NCBI GenBank assembly: GCA_029259595.1
Contig: JAJDEW010000107.1
Location: 1-54,128, forward strand
Direction: 5' to 3'
DNA: 54,128 nt
DNA from: Planctomycetota bacterium
GTDB taxonomy: Bacteria > Planctomycetota > UBA1135 > GCA-002686595
Shown here: positions 17,543 to 26,331 of the stretch, in pieces
How the letters are laid out: every line of letters begins with the position of its first letter
Numbering within the stretch: the first letter of the stretch is position 1
Program-made: the position numbers and the translations under genes
The notes under the pieces: model-generated
The model's database searches: none
What the model saw: the letters and a program-made list of their open reading frames with translations, nothing else
Told to the model about the DNA's origin: nothing

Positions 17543-18817
17543 TCAGCGCTGCGCGGGAGCGAGCGTGGCGGGGCCCCCGGCGACGCTCTTCGCGTTCGCA
17601 TCGGACTGCCCCAGGACGTCGTCCACCGAGACGCCCAGCGTGGCCAGGGCGCGCTCGGCGCCGCGACGCACGTCGGGACTGTCGTGCCCCAACAAGGGCG
17701 CCAGCCGCTCGGCCGTCTCGCTGCGGTGCAAGCGATGTTCGGACAGGCTCTCCAGCGCCGCGAGAACGCGGTCGACATCGAGCGCGTCGAGCTCTTCGTA
17801 GGCCGACGCACCGTGCTCCCGGAACCAGGCCGACTCGTGGGAATGCCAGGTGAGCCACTCGCTCGCGCTCAGCTCCTGATCGAGGCCGGTGATCTCGCGC
17901 AGGGCCCGCCCGGCCGTCTTCACGAGCTCCGGCTCGGGCCGCGAGAGCATCCGGATCAGGGGCAAGAGCGCGCGCGAACGGCCGAGGCGTCCGAGCGCGA
18001 CGAGCGCGTAGCGGACCTCGCCGGCCGGTCGCCGTTCGAGGTCGTCGAGGAGCACGTCGGTGAGGTGAACGGGGTCGGAGGAGGGGTCGCTTCCGATGCG
18101 TGCGCGCGGGGCGAGCTCCGCGACCTGCGCGAGCAGGAGCGGCTCGAGTCGCGCTTCGCGCCCGAAGGCGTCGACCAGGAGCTCCAGCCCTTCCGGACGC
18201 CCCGCCAATCCGACCGCGCGCAAGAAGCACGGCTGCAGATCCGCGGGCGCCGCCTTCCAGTGGTAGTCGAGCTCGGCCCAGGCACCGTCGTCCCGTCGCA
18301 GGATCGCGGCAAGCGTGCGCTCGATGCGGGGCTGCAGCTCACCGAGCGCGCGTCCGCGTCCCTGGACGCGCTCGACGATCGTCTCGATCTCCTGCGCCTG
18401 TCCGTGGGCCGCGGCGAGATCGAGGAAGGCCCGTACGGTGCCGTCGTGATTGCGCTGGATGTCCGCGAGGGTGCCGAAGAGCACGGACGGAGGAAAGGTC
18501 CCGAGCGCGCGCGCGACGACCTCGTCCTGGCGCTCGGACAGGAGCACCTTCGCACCCGCCGGCAGGGAGCGCTTGGCCTCGTAGAGCTCGAACAGAGGGC
18601 CGATCGCCGTGGCCCCGTAGCCTGCGAGCTCCGCGGCGACGGGCCCGAGCGCGGCCGTGTCGGGCAGCGCGTGCACCCGCTCGAAGACGGCCTGGCGAAC
18701 GTCGCCGGGCCGGGTCCGCCGCAGGGGAATGGCCGCGACGAAGGCTGCGAGCAGGACCCCACCGAGGATCCAGGGCAGCGCCCGAGAGCGCAGGTGGGGT
18801 TGCGTCGGCTGGTGCAT
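17543..18817 (-). CDS. Membrane-anchored HEAT-repeat protein
   Basis: A 424-residue protein. The ATG at 18817 has GAGGA 8 bases upstream, and one TM helix (WILGGVLLAAFVAAIPL) lies near residues 16-32. The rest is Leu/Ala-rich helical repeats of HEAT type, for example VRYALVALGRLGRSRALLPL and VRRGAERALATLGV near the C-terminus. It is probably a scaffold outside the membrane. No enzyme motif was seen and the partner is unknown. It stands alone, about 320 bases downstream of the cupin gene. Confidence 0.72.
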   Translation of the reverse strand: MHQPTQPHLRSRALPWILGGVLLAAFVAAIPLRRTRPGDVRQAVFERVHALPDTAALGPVAAELAGYGATAIGPLFELYEAKRSLPAGAKVLLSERQDEVVARALGTFPPSVLFGTLADIQRNHDGTVRAFLDLAAAHGQAQEIETIVERVQGRGRALGELQPRIERTLAAILRRDDGAWAELDYHWKAAPADLQPCFLRAVGLAGRPEGLELLVDAFGREARLEPLLLAQVAELAPRARIGSDPSSDPVHLTDVLLDDLERRPAGEVRYALVALGRLGRSRALLPLIRMLSRPEPELVKTAGRALREITGLDQELSASEWLTWHSHESAWFREHGASAYEELDALDVDRVLAALESLSEHRLHRSETAERLAPLLGHDSPDVRRGAERALATLGVSVDDVLGQSDANAKSVAGGPATLAPAQR

Positions 18818-19135
18818 GCAGGAGTCCTCGGGGCGCTCCCCAATCAAGGGAGAGAACGCGGGCTGGAGCTGGTATCGGCAGCCCCCCCGCGAACCCGTGG
18901 CCTTCCTTGGGACAATCCCGCCTCCGCACGCACGTCGAACACGGGACCGGAGCCCTCCGGCGACCACCCCATGGCGCTAAAGGCCTACGCAACAAGGATC
19001 TACGACGCCTTCAGGCCGTCCGAGCCACGCGCCGGGCCGCTCCCGCCCCTCCCATGGAATGCCCTGCGCGCGAGCGGAGGACGCGGGTCGGCCCCCCGGT
19101 GGCTCCCGCTCGGGGAGCACGCGGGCGAGCCCCGT
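18818..19135. other. Gene-free gap, 318 bp
   Basis: It contains the HEAT gene's ribosome binding site and a small hairpin, GCTCCC-CGCTC-GGGAGC at 19102-19118, just past the cupin stop, which could act as a weak terminator. I see no repeat, RNA gene or convincing ORF. Confidence 0.5.
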
Positions 19136-19507
19136 TCAGAGCCGCTCGGGCGCGCGGACGGTGCGGGCGCTGGTGGCGTCGCCCGTGTTCACGGTCGAGG
19201 CCGGCTCGAAGAGCAGAACGCTGACCTCCTCGCGGGCCACGGGCCGGTGCAAGAGGCCGCGCGGAACGACCAGCATTTGGCCCTCGGCGAGCTCGACGGC
19301 GCCCTGCTCGAACTCGATCCGCAGGTTGCCGCGCAGGACCAGGAACAGTTCGTCCTCGTCGGTGTGCCGGTGCCAGTCGAAGGCACCGTCGAGCTTGGCG
19401 AGCTTGACGTGCTGGCCGTTCAACTCGGCGATGATGCGAGGGTTCCAGGGGTCGCTGAACAGCCCGAGCTTCTGCCCGAGGTCGATCGCCTGCGGCAGCG
19501 TGCTCAC
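19136..19507 (-). CDS. Cupin-domain protein
   Basis: A 123-residue single cupin barrel: motif 1 FDWHRHTDEDELFLVLRG (metal ligands H, H, E) and motif 2 GQMLVVPRGLLHRP (last H). It resembles small mannose-6-phosphate-isomerase-like cupins with no defined substrate. The GTG start at 19507 overlaps the kinase-like stop (GTGA), so it is coupled to that gene and is the last member of the 22392-19136 operon. Confidence 0.85.
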   Translation of the reverse strand: MSTLPQAIDLGQKLGLFSDPWNPRIIAELNGQHVKLAKLDGAFDWHRHTDEDELFLVLRGNLRIEFEQGAVELAEGQMLVVPRGLLHRPVAREEVSVLLFEPASTVNTGDATSARTVRAPERL

Positions 19508-20382
19508 GCGAGTCGCTCCAGGGCGTCGAGGAAGGCCTGCGCCGTCGGGTAGCGCTCGTGGCGATCCGCGAGGCAGCCGGTCACGATCGCCTTCTCGAGG
19601 GCCGGATCGACTTCGATCTCGGGCGCGCGCTTCGCCATCGAGGGCGGGCGCTTGTCGAGCTTGGCCTGGAAGACCTCGAGAAACGAGTGCCCGGGCCAGG
19701 GCAGGACGCCCGTCAGGCACTCGAACAGGACGACGGCGACGTTGTAGATGTCGGACTGCACGTTGGGCGAGTCGCCGCCGAACTGTTCGATCGGTGCGTA
19801 GTACGGGGTTCCGATGAGCGCCGTCTTGTCGCCCAGGTCCTTCGCCGTCCACAGGCCGGGCGTGATCCCGCCGTCGACCAGCGTCGCGCGCGCGTCGTCG
19901 CCCCCGCCGCGGATCCAGATGTTCGACGGCTTGATGTCACCGTGGACCAGCGAGCACCCGTGGATGGCCGTCAGCCCCGAGAGCAGCTCGCAGCCGAGGG
20001 AGATGCAGGTCGCCGCGTCGAAGGGCCCCTTGCTCTGGAACCTGGAGCGCAGCGGTTCGCCTTCGGGGTATTCCGTCACCAGCGCGAGCGTCGAGTCGTC
20101 GATGTGCACGACCTCTTGCACGCGGATCACCGAATCGGACTCGACGTTTTTCCACGGCATCATGAAGGCCTCGAACTCGAGCGACTCCCCGTCCCGCTCG
20201 AAAAGCGTCGCGGGAAAGAGCTGCAGCTCGAGGCGCGCGCCGGACGTCTCGTCGGTCACCTCGAAGGCCGTGGACAACCCGCCCTGGCGGTGGGAGGCGA
20301 CGATGACGTAGCGCTCCGCGACTCGCGTTCCGGGCGACAGGTCGTAGATCGTGATTCCGTCCGAGGGCTGGCGAGCGTTCAT
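19504..20382 (-). CDS. Eukaryotic-type Ser/Thr kinase-like protein, probably degenerate
   Basis: A 292-residue kinase fold. It keeps a Gly-rich region (HRQGGLSTAF, 31-40), the catalytic-loop equivalent VHGDIKPSN (D149, N154), an Asp at the DFG position (VDGG, D170), a P+1 loop (GTPYYAPIEQ) and the D of SDIYNVAVVLFE. The beta-3 strand reads LELQLF (51-56) with no ATP-anchoring lysine, HRD is HGD and DFG is DGG. It may be a pseudokinase or use an unusual lysine. There is no TM helix or sensor domain. It sits between the degenerate hydrolase and the cupin in one operon. Confidence 0.82.
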   Translation of the reverse strand: MNARQPSDGITIYDLSPGTRVAERYVIVASHRQGGLSTAFEVTDETSGARLELQLFPATLFERDGESLEFEAFMMPWKNVESDSVIRVQEVVHIDDSTLALVTEYPEGEPLRSRFQSKGPFDAATCISLGCELLSGLTAIHGCSLVHGDIKPSNIWIRGGGDDARATLVDGGITPGLWTAKDLGDKTALIGTPYYAPIEQFGGDSPNVQSDIYNVAVVLFECLTGVLPWPGHSFLEVFQAKLDKRPPSMAKRAPEIEVDPALEKAIVTGCLADRHERYPTAQAFLDALERLA

Positions 20383-20422
20383 GTCCGTGACGACGAGGTC
20401 GGGTGAAGGGGGTGGCGGGCGA

Positions 20423-21190
20423 TCACAACGAGTGGGCCAGGAAGGTCAAGACGCGGCTCCAGGCGTCGGCAGCGTGGCCGGCATGGTACCCCTGACGGCG
20501 CTCGTCGAGGAAACCCCGGGCGGCTCCGGGATAAATTACGAGCTCGAAGTCCTTGCTGGACGAGGCGAGCCGCTCCCGCAGGAGCTCGACGTGCGCTTGC
20601 GGGACCAGCTCGTCGGCCTCGGCGAAGAGCGCCAGGAGCGGCCGGTCGAGATTCAGTGTGAGCTCGATCGGTTGGATCGGCTTGGCGGCGGAGAGTTCGT
20701 CGTAGGCCACGTCGCCACAGAGATCCACCACGACCGCGAGGCGGGTGCTGGTGCAGCCGACCTGGAAGGCGAGCCCGCCCCCGAGGCCGAAGCCGACGAC
20801 CGCGAGCGAGCGCTCGTCCACGTCCGGGCGCTCGGCGAGCCAGACGGCCGCGGCCTCCAGGTCGCGCAGGGCGCGGCGATCGGGCAGGGCCGCGCGCGCG
20901 GCGGCGAGTTGCTCCGGATCGGAGGGGACATCGTCCTCGGCGCCGCGCTCGCGCGAAAAGAGGTCGGGCACGAGCACCGGATAGCCGGCTTCCGCCAGAC
21001 GGCGCGCGCTCGCGAGCGTCCATGCGTCGATCCCGAACACGTCGTGCACGAAGAGGACGGCGGCACCATCGGGCGCGGGTTCGGGCGCCTCCCCCACCGC
21101 CGAGGCGGCCGCCACGAAGACCGCGCGCAGGGCGTCGCCGTCCGCGCCGACGAGTGCGCACGACTCGACGTCCGCCGCATCGTTCGTCAC
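20423..21190 (-). CDS. Dienelactone hydrolase-family protein lacking the usual triad
   Basis: A 255-residue alpha/beta hydrolase of the DLH family (FVHDVFGIDAW, VLVPDLFSR). The nucleophile elbow, normally GxCxGG, reads GFGLGG (133-138) with glycine at the cysteine position, and the usual GAGHAF histidine segment reads GAARGF (R225). The acid segment EADELVPQ is kept. It is therefore probably not a normal hydrolase and may bind a ligand or regulate. The GTG start at 21190 is two bases after the aminotransferase stop. Confidence 0.82.
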   Translation of the reverse strand: MTNDAADVESCALVGADGDALRAVFVAAASAVGEAPEPAPDGAAVLFVHDVFGIDAWTLASARRLAEAGYPVLVPDLFSRERGAEDDVPSDPEQLAAARAALPDRRALRDLEAAAVWLAERPDVDERSLAVVGFGLGGGLAFQVGCTSTRLAVVVDLCGDVAYDELSAAKPIQPIELTLNLDRPLLALFAEADELVPQAHVELLRERLASSSKDFELVIYPGAARGFLDERRQGYHAGHAADAWSRVLTFLAHSL

Positions 21191-21192
21191 GG

Positions 21193-22392
21193 TCAGTACG
21201 CTCCGACCGAGGAGAGGTGGCGCTCCCAGGCTTTCGTTTGACGCAGCTCGCTCAGGGCGGCGGCGAACTCCACGAGCTCGCTCTCGCGCGTGTAGAAGTG
21301 CGGGCTGACGCGCAAACCGGCGCCGGGGCGGTGGTCCACGAGGATGCCACGCTCGCTCAGGGCGGCGACGAAGGCGGGACCGTTTTCGTCGTCGCGCAGG
21401 CCGACCGTCAACGTCCCCCCGCGGCGCGCGGGGTCGGCGGGGCTCGGGATGGTGAAGCCGCGCGCGAGCACGTCCTCGCGCAGGCCTTCCGTCAGCCGAA
21501 CCGAGTGGGCGCGAATGGCCGCGACACCGACCTCGAGGACGACCTCGTAGCCGGCCGAAGCCGCGAGCAGCGCGGGCACGGCCGGGCTGCCGTGCAAGAA
21601 GCGTTCGTGACCGTTGGCGTAGCGCTGCTCGCCTTGCTCGAAGGCGAAGGGAGCCGCGTGCGCTGCCCAACCCGTGATCTTCGGCTCGAGCTTCGGGGCG
21701 AGCTCCGGATCCACGTAGAGGTAGCCTGCGCCGGGCCCACCGCACAGCCACTTGACGGAGCCGCCACACACCATGTCGACACCCAGCTCCTGCACGTCGA
21801 CAGGCACCGTTCCGAGCGACTGGTACGTGTCCAGGACGACCAGGGCGCCGACTTCGCGCGCACGCGCACAAATGGCCTTGGCGTCCTGCTGGTAGGAGCT
21901 CTTGAAGCAGACGTGGCTGATCGGCACGACTAGCGTTTCCTCGTCGATGGCCTCGAGCAAGCGCTCGGTCGGCACTCCGATCCCGTCGGGGCTCGCGACA
22001 CAGTCGATCCGGGCTCCCGCGGCCCGCATGCCCTCCCAGACGTACATGACGCTCGGGAAGTTCTGGTCGGTGTAAACCACCTTGTTGCGCGGACCCGAAA
22101 AGTCTAAAGCCGAGGCGATGATGCTCTCGATCACCGAGACGTTCTGGTGCATCACGACGGTGCCTTGCGGCGCGTTCATGATGCGCGCGAGCAGGTTGCC
22201 CACCTCGATCGGCGCCGACCACCAACCCTCCGCCCAGGCACGAACACCACGAGTCGCCCATTGATCCGCGTACCCTTGCAGCTTGGCGTAGACGCCGCGT
22301 GGCATCGCGCCCAGGCTGTGGTTCACGAGGTAATTGGTCGATTCGAGGATCGGGAAGCGCTCGCGCCAGCGGTCGGGATCGTGTCGATTCAT
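21193..22392 (-). CDS. Class V aminotransferase, kynureninase-like PLP enzyme
   Basis: A 399-residue fold-type I PLP enzyme. VVLDTYQSLG (D188) and GGSVKWLCGGPG (K214, Schiff base) match the kynureninase/selenocysteine-lyase branch, where SxKYLNGGPG is usual. HQNVSVIES binds PLP phosphate and SPHFYTRESELVEF closes the small domain. Possible reactions are kynurenine cleavage to 2-aminobenzoate, or a desulfurase or epimerase activity; I cannot choose from sequence. It is the first gene of an operon with the DLH-like, kinase-like and cupin genes. Its start overlaps that of the divergent peptidase gene. Confidence 0.85.
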   Translation of the reverse strand: MNRHDPDRWRERFPILESTNYLVNHSLGAMPRGVYAKLQGYADQWATRGVRAWAEGWWSAPIEVGNLLARIMNAPQGTVVMHQNVSVIESIIASALDFSGPRNKVVYTDQNFPSVMYVWEGMRAAGARIDCVASPDGIGVPTERLLEAIDEETLVVPISHVCFKSSYQQDAKAICARAREVGALVVLDTYQSLGTVPVDVQELGVDMVCGGSVKWLCGGPGAGYLYVDPELAPKLEPKITGWAAHAAPFAFEQGEQRYANGHERFLHGSPAVPALLAASAGYEVVLEVGVAAIRAHSVRLTEGLREDVLARGFTIPSPADPARRGGTLTVGLRDDENGPAFVAALSERGILVDHRPGAGLRVSPHFYTRESELVEFAAALSELRQTKAWERHLSSVGAY

Positions 22393-25116
22393 GAGGCTCG
22401 TATCATACGCACTTCGTGGCCACGGCGCGCAGGACGGCTCGGGCTGGCGCTCCTCGTGGGCAGCCTCGCACTCGGTCGAGCGACGGATGCGCACGTCGCG
22501 GCTGACGATGGAGCCGTGGCGCCGGCAGGTCGCTGGTACACGCGCGGCGGCTGCGCAGCGCGCACCTACCGCTCCGCGGAGCGTGCCCTCTTCCTCCGAC
22601 CGGAGTCCGTCTGGCAACACCGCGGTCAAGGCCCCATCGAATCCGAGCCCCTCGTCTGGGACGGGCGCGTCCTGCTCACGAACCGCCAATCGGCGACTCG
22701 CCGCACGCTCACCGTGTTGGACCTCGCGACGGGCCGACCGCTCTGCGTGCAGACGATCTCCGCGACGCTGCCGCTCGAACCAGCCCTGTGGGGCGATCTC
22801 GTCGCGGTCCGTCCGGCTCCGGATCGCATCGAGGTCTATCGCATCGCCGGGCACCGGCTGCAGAGCGTGCGCACGATTCGATCGCGGGGTCCGGTGTCGC
22901 CGCCGCTGTGCTTCGAGGGTTGGCTGTACCTGCGCGAAGGCGACGAGCTCGTGGGCTACGATCTGGATCGGGCCGGGGAGCGCTGGCGCAAGCGCGCGCG
23001 CGGCCCCTTCCGCGGTACACCCTCGCTGCGCGACGGACTCCTCTACGCGCTGTGGTACGAGCCGGGGGCCAATGCGCACCTCGTCGCCGTCGCTGCGCAC
23101 ACGGGCGACCTCGAGGACGACGCGCTCGCCGGCCACCACGACGGTGAGGTTCCGGGACCCGCGGACGATTTGCGTATCAGCATCCTGCGGGGGCGCGCCT
23201 TCGTGCGTCACACGCTGCCGGTCGCGACGACCTCGGGGTCCGATCCGTTCGTCATCGGCGTGCGCCGCACGAACACTCGCTTGCAGGCCGGCTCGGGCGC
23301 CTCCGTCCACGACTTCGGAAGCGAGCCGATCGCCTGGAAGGACGGCTGGATCGCCCGCCGGGACGGACCGCAAGGCCACCTCTGGATGGCGACCGAGGAA
23401 CTCGACCGCGAGCTCCGCAGCATCGTGTTGGCCGACTCTGGAAACCACCCCGAGCTCCTTGCGACGCAGTCCGTCACGCGTACGGACGACACCCTCTACC
23501 TCGGTGCGCTGGCGGTCGACCTCGAGGACTTCCGCGTGCTGTGGAAGGGAGCCACGCCGCTCCTGCCCGTCGTTCCGGCGGGCCGCTTCCTCTTGACGGT
23601 GACGTCTCCCGAAACGCTCACGGCCCTGGCCGAGCCCGAGCCTCGTCGCTCGCGCGCGGAGATCGCCGCGCTCGAGACGGAACGGCAGGTCGAGGCCCGG
23701 CTGGCCGAGGGCTACGCGTCGCTCGCACTCGAGTCGGTGCGCGCCGGCGATCTCGAGCTGGTCCGGCGTCTGATCGGCGAAGCCGAGTCGCGCAACTCCC
23801 CCGCGCGCAGCCTCGCATCGGCCCACGCCGGGCTCGAGCGAATCGAGAACGGCTCACGCCTGCCGACGCCGGATCGCAGGCTGACGCAGGCGATTCTCGC
23901 GGACGAACGCGCGCTCTTGATCCGACCGCTCGAGTCCATGACCGAGCGCGCGCGGGAGACCGAGGACGACGAGTTGGCCCGTGCGCTCTTGCGCGCGGTG
24001 CTCGAGCGCAATGCCAACTTCGAGCCGGCCGTGCAGCGCGTCCGCGCCCTGTTGCCGGCGGAGGCTCCGGTCACGACACCGTTCGATGCACTGTCGTGGC
24101 TCGAGTTCCTTGCGGCGCAGAAGGACGCGCCCGTGACCTTCTTGCATCCGGATCCGAAGGCCCCTGCGAGCGACGGTCAAGTCGCCCTCCTGGCGAAGGA
24201 GTCGCGGGCCTGGCGCAGCGACATCGATGGTTACGAGAGCGAGCGCCTCTTCATCGTCACGCCCCGAGGTCGCCCCGGAGCGGTGGCCCATGCCCTTCGG
24301 CTCGGAGAGCTCGTGTGCGATGCGCTCGAGTCGATCTTCGCCGACGCGGGCGCGGGGCGCCGGCGCGGCACGGCCTTCCTACCGCCGATGACCCTGATCC
24401 TGTACGAGTCGCGCGACGAGTACATCGAGCAGAGCCAGCGCGACCGCAGCTCGCCCGAGGTCGCGCGCGGATGGACGGCGGGCCACTACAGCCCTTTCGA
24501 CAACATCTCACGCATGTACGTGGCCGAGGACGACGCCTCCTACCAGCGCCTGTTCGACGTGTACGCGCACGAGCTCACTCACCACTGGTTGGCCACGCGC
24601 GCGCCCTTCCGGGACACACGCTCCGGCGGGATGTCGGAGGCGAAACTGCCCGCCTACTGGATCGCGGAGGGCTTCGCGAACCTGCTCGAGGAATTCTCCT
24701 GGAAGCACCTCGAGCACACCTTCGAACCGCGCAATCCGCGCGCGAACAGCCTCGACACCGTCGCCAACGCACGCCCGGAAGACCTCTTGCCCTGGGAGCT
24801 CGTGTTCGCGGCCTCGAAGGAGGACTTCCTGCGGCTCGATGCACGACCCGATCGGGCCCTGACGCTTTCGTGGCGCCTGGGCGCACGGGCCGAGCGCAGC
24901 GAGCTGCACCTCTTCTATGCCCAGGCCGGGGCCGCCTGCCATTGGCTCTTCCACGGCGCCGGACCGCGCGAGCGGGCCGAGCTGCTGCGGATCGTCCAGG
25001 CCTGGTACGAGGGGGATCGGCCGCACCTGGACCTCGCGAAGAACCTCGGGACGAGCTCCGCGGAGCTCGGGCGCCGGATCCACGCCTTCGCGGTCGAGGT
25101 CTCGCGCGGACGCTGA
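22381..25116 (+). CDS. Secreted beta-propeller/gluzincin metallopeptidase-like protein
   Basis: From the GTG at 22381, 911 residues. A leader (PRRAGRLGLALLVGSLALG) is followed by PQQ-propeller-like strands (LTVLDLATGRPLC, LVGYDLDRAGERW) to about residue 430, then helices with TPR-like spacing. The catalytic region is like DUF1570: HELTHH (730-735) and the third zinc ligand E763 in WIAEGFANLLEE. It is probably an exported zinc peptidase. The start is uncertain; the frame is open upstream, but that part is antisense to the aminotransferase. The two divergent genes overlap by 12 bases at their 5' ends if this GTG is used. Confidence 0.78.
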   Translation: MSIHEARIIRTSWPRRAGRLGLALLVGSLALGRATDAHVAADDGAVAPAGRWYTRGGCAARTYRSAERALFLRPESVWQHRGQGPIESEPLVWDGRVLLTNRQSATRRTLTVLDLATGRPLCVQTISATLPLEPALWGDLVAVRPAPDRIEVYRIAGHRLQSVRTIRSRGPVSPPLCFEGWLYLREGDELVGYDLDRAGERWRKRARGPFRGTPSLRDGLLYALWYEPGANAHLVAVAAHTGDLEDDALAGHHDGEVPGPADDLRISILRGRAFVRHTLPVATTSGSDPFVIGVRRTNTRLQAGSGASVHDFGSEPIAWKDGWIARRDGPQGHLWMATEELDRELRSIVLADSGNHPELLATQSVTRTDDTLYLGALAVDLEDFRVLWKGATPLLPVVPAGRFLLTVTSPETLTALAEPEPRRSRAEIAALETERQVEARLAEGYASLALESVRAGDLELVRRLIGEAESRNSPARSLASAHAGLERIENGSRLPTPDRRLTQAILADERALLIRPLESMTERARETEDDELARALLRAVLERNANFEPAVQRVRALLPAEAPVTTPFDALSWLEFLAAQKDAPVTFLHPDPKAPASDGQVALLAKESRAWRSDIDGYESERLFIVTPRGRPGAVAHALRLGELVCDALESIFADAGAGRRRGTAFLPPMTLILYESRDEYIEQSQRDRSSPEVARGWTAGHYSPFDNISRMYVAEDDASYQRLFDVYAHELTHHWLATRAPFRDTRSGGMSEAKLPAYWIAEGFANLLEEFSWKHLEHTFEPRNPRANSLDTVANARPEDLLPWELVFAASKEDFLRLDARPDRALTLSWRLGARAERSELHLFYAQAGAACHWLFHGAGPRERAELLRIVQAWYEGDRPHLDLAKNLGTSSAELGRRIHAFAVEVSRGR

Positions 25117-25136
25117 CGCAGCGCTGCGGCCCGTCG

Positions 25137-25793
25137 TCAGCGCACGGCCAAGTCCGCGAAATCCGGCAGGTTCAAGCCGCAGTTCGACAGAAACGGCATG
25201 AGCTCGTCGACGTACTCGGCCTGCATCTCGGCCGACGTCCGCGAGCGCAGCCCCAGCTCGACCGCGCGACGATCGCGCGGCGTGCCCGGCCGCCCCAAGG
25301 CCGTGACCGCGAAGGCGATCCAGCGATTGACGAAGTGCTGAGCCTGGGGTCGGTTGCCCGCATCGAGGCAGAACTCGACGAAGCGCGTCGGTTCGGGGCG
25401 TCCCCCGGCGGCTTCGATGTAGGACAGCGCGATGGCCGCGAACAGCGGGTGAGAGCAGTCGACGTAGCTGCGCATCGCTACCGTCTCGCAGACGCCGATG
25501 ACGTGGTAGGCCAGACCGAACTCCAGCCGCGTGTCGGGCAGCGGCATCCGTCCGACGTGGTCCCGCACCGCCGAATCGAGGTCGGCCCAACCCAGCTCGC
25601 GATACAGTCCGCGGACGTCATGGAAGAGCCGCAGGTGCAGGTCGAGCTCGGACGCGACGCGCAGCTTGGTGTCAAGGTCGGTCACGTACTTCAGGCAGTG
25701 CCCGAGCATGTTCATCGTCGCGATCTGCCTCCAGGCGAGGCCCTCGACGATACGGCGCAGGATGTCCTTCTCTTCTTCGGCGGATCCGCTCAC
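25137..25793 (-). CDS. Uncharacterised helical protein, possible ferritin-like diiron fold
   Basis: A 218-residue all-helical protein without signal or TM segments. Regularly spaced Glu/His clusters (EGLAWRQIATMNMLGH, SELDLHLRLFHD, ETVAMRSYVDCSH, ALSYIEAAGG, RFVEFCLDAGNRPQAQH) suggest a four-helix metal-binding bundle of the ferritin or PaaA/PaaC type, but I cannot name a family. The GTG start at 25793 overlaps the stop of the 2Fe-2S protein gene (GTGA). A tightly coupled electron carrier would suit an oxygenase-like diiron protein. Confidence 0.62.
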   Translation of the reverse strand: MSGSAEEEKDILRRIVEGLAWRQIATMNMLGHCLKYVTDLDTKLRVASELDLHLRLFHDVRGLYRELGWADLDSAVRDHVGRMPLPDTRLEFGLAYHVIGVCETVAMRSYVDCSHPLFAAIALSYIEAAGGRPEPTRFVEFCLDAGNRPQAQHFVNRWIAFAVTALGRPGTPRDRRAVELGLRSRTSAEMQAEYVDELMPFLSNCGLNLPDFADLAVR

Positions 25794-26164
25794 TCGCTGC
25801 ACTCCTGTCGATCGGCTTCCGGTCGGTTCGGGGCCTTGCCTGTCAGCTTGTCGTCGGGGATCACGAGGCGCTCGACGACCTCGCCACCGATGAGGTGGCG
25901 GTCGATGATCTCCTCGACGTCGTCGACCGTCACCGCCCCGTACCAGGTCGCCTCCGGGTAGACGACGACGGTCACACCCCGGGCGCACTGGTCCAGGCAC
26001 CCGGACTTGTTCGCTCGCATCACACGCTTCAGCCCGCGCTCGTAGAGCTTCTGCTTGAAGGCCTCCGCCACGAGCGCTCCGCCCTTCGCCGCGCAACAAC
26101 CGCGGGAATCGTCCTCCGCACGCGAGTGAATGCACGTGAAGAGGTGGCGCTGGAACTTCGGCAT
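25790..26164 (-). CDS. Thioredoxin-like [2Fe-2S] ferredoxin
   Basis: A 124-residue protein of the (2Fe-2S) Shethna/NuoE-like type. Cysteines C11, C23 or C24, C56 and C60 in FTCIHS, GCC and [10 protein letters not shown] form the four-cysteine site, and the fold ends [22 protein letters not shown] as in relatives. It carries electrons or senses redox or iron status. It is first in a two-gene unit with the possible diiron protein, overlapping it by four bases. Confidence 0.86.
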   Translation of the reverse strand: MPKFQRHLFTCIHSRAEDDSRGCCAAKGGALVAEAFKQKLYERGLKRVMRANKSGCLDQCARGVTVVVYPEATWYGAVTVDDVEEIIDRHLIGGEVVERLVIPDDKLTGKAPNRPEADRQECSE

Positions 26165-26331
26165 CGCCCGAATCTAGCCTGGGGGCAGCCAGGGAGCGAT
26201 GGTCGGCACCGAATCCCCGGCCAGTGCCCCGGAACACCGCCCGAGGATGGACTCGCACGGAACGCGTGCTAGGGTCCCGGCTCGCTCCGTACCGCTGCCC
26301 TCGCATCGACGAGGCCGACCCTGACCTTTCC

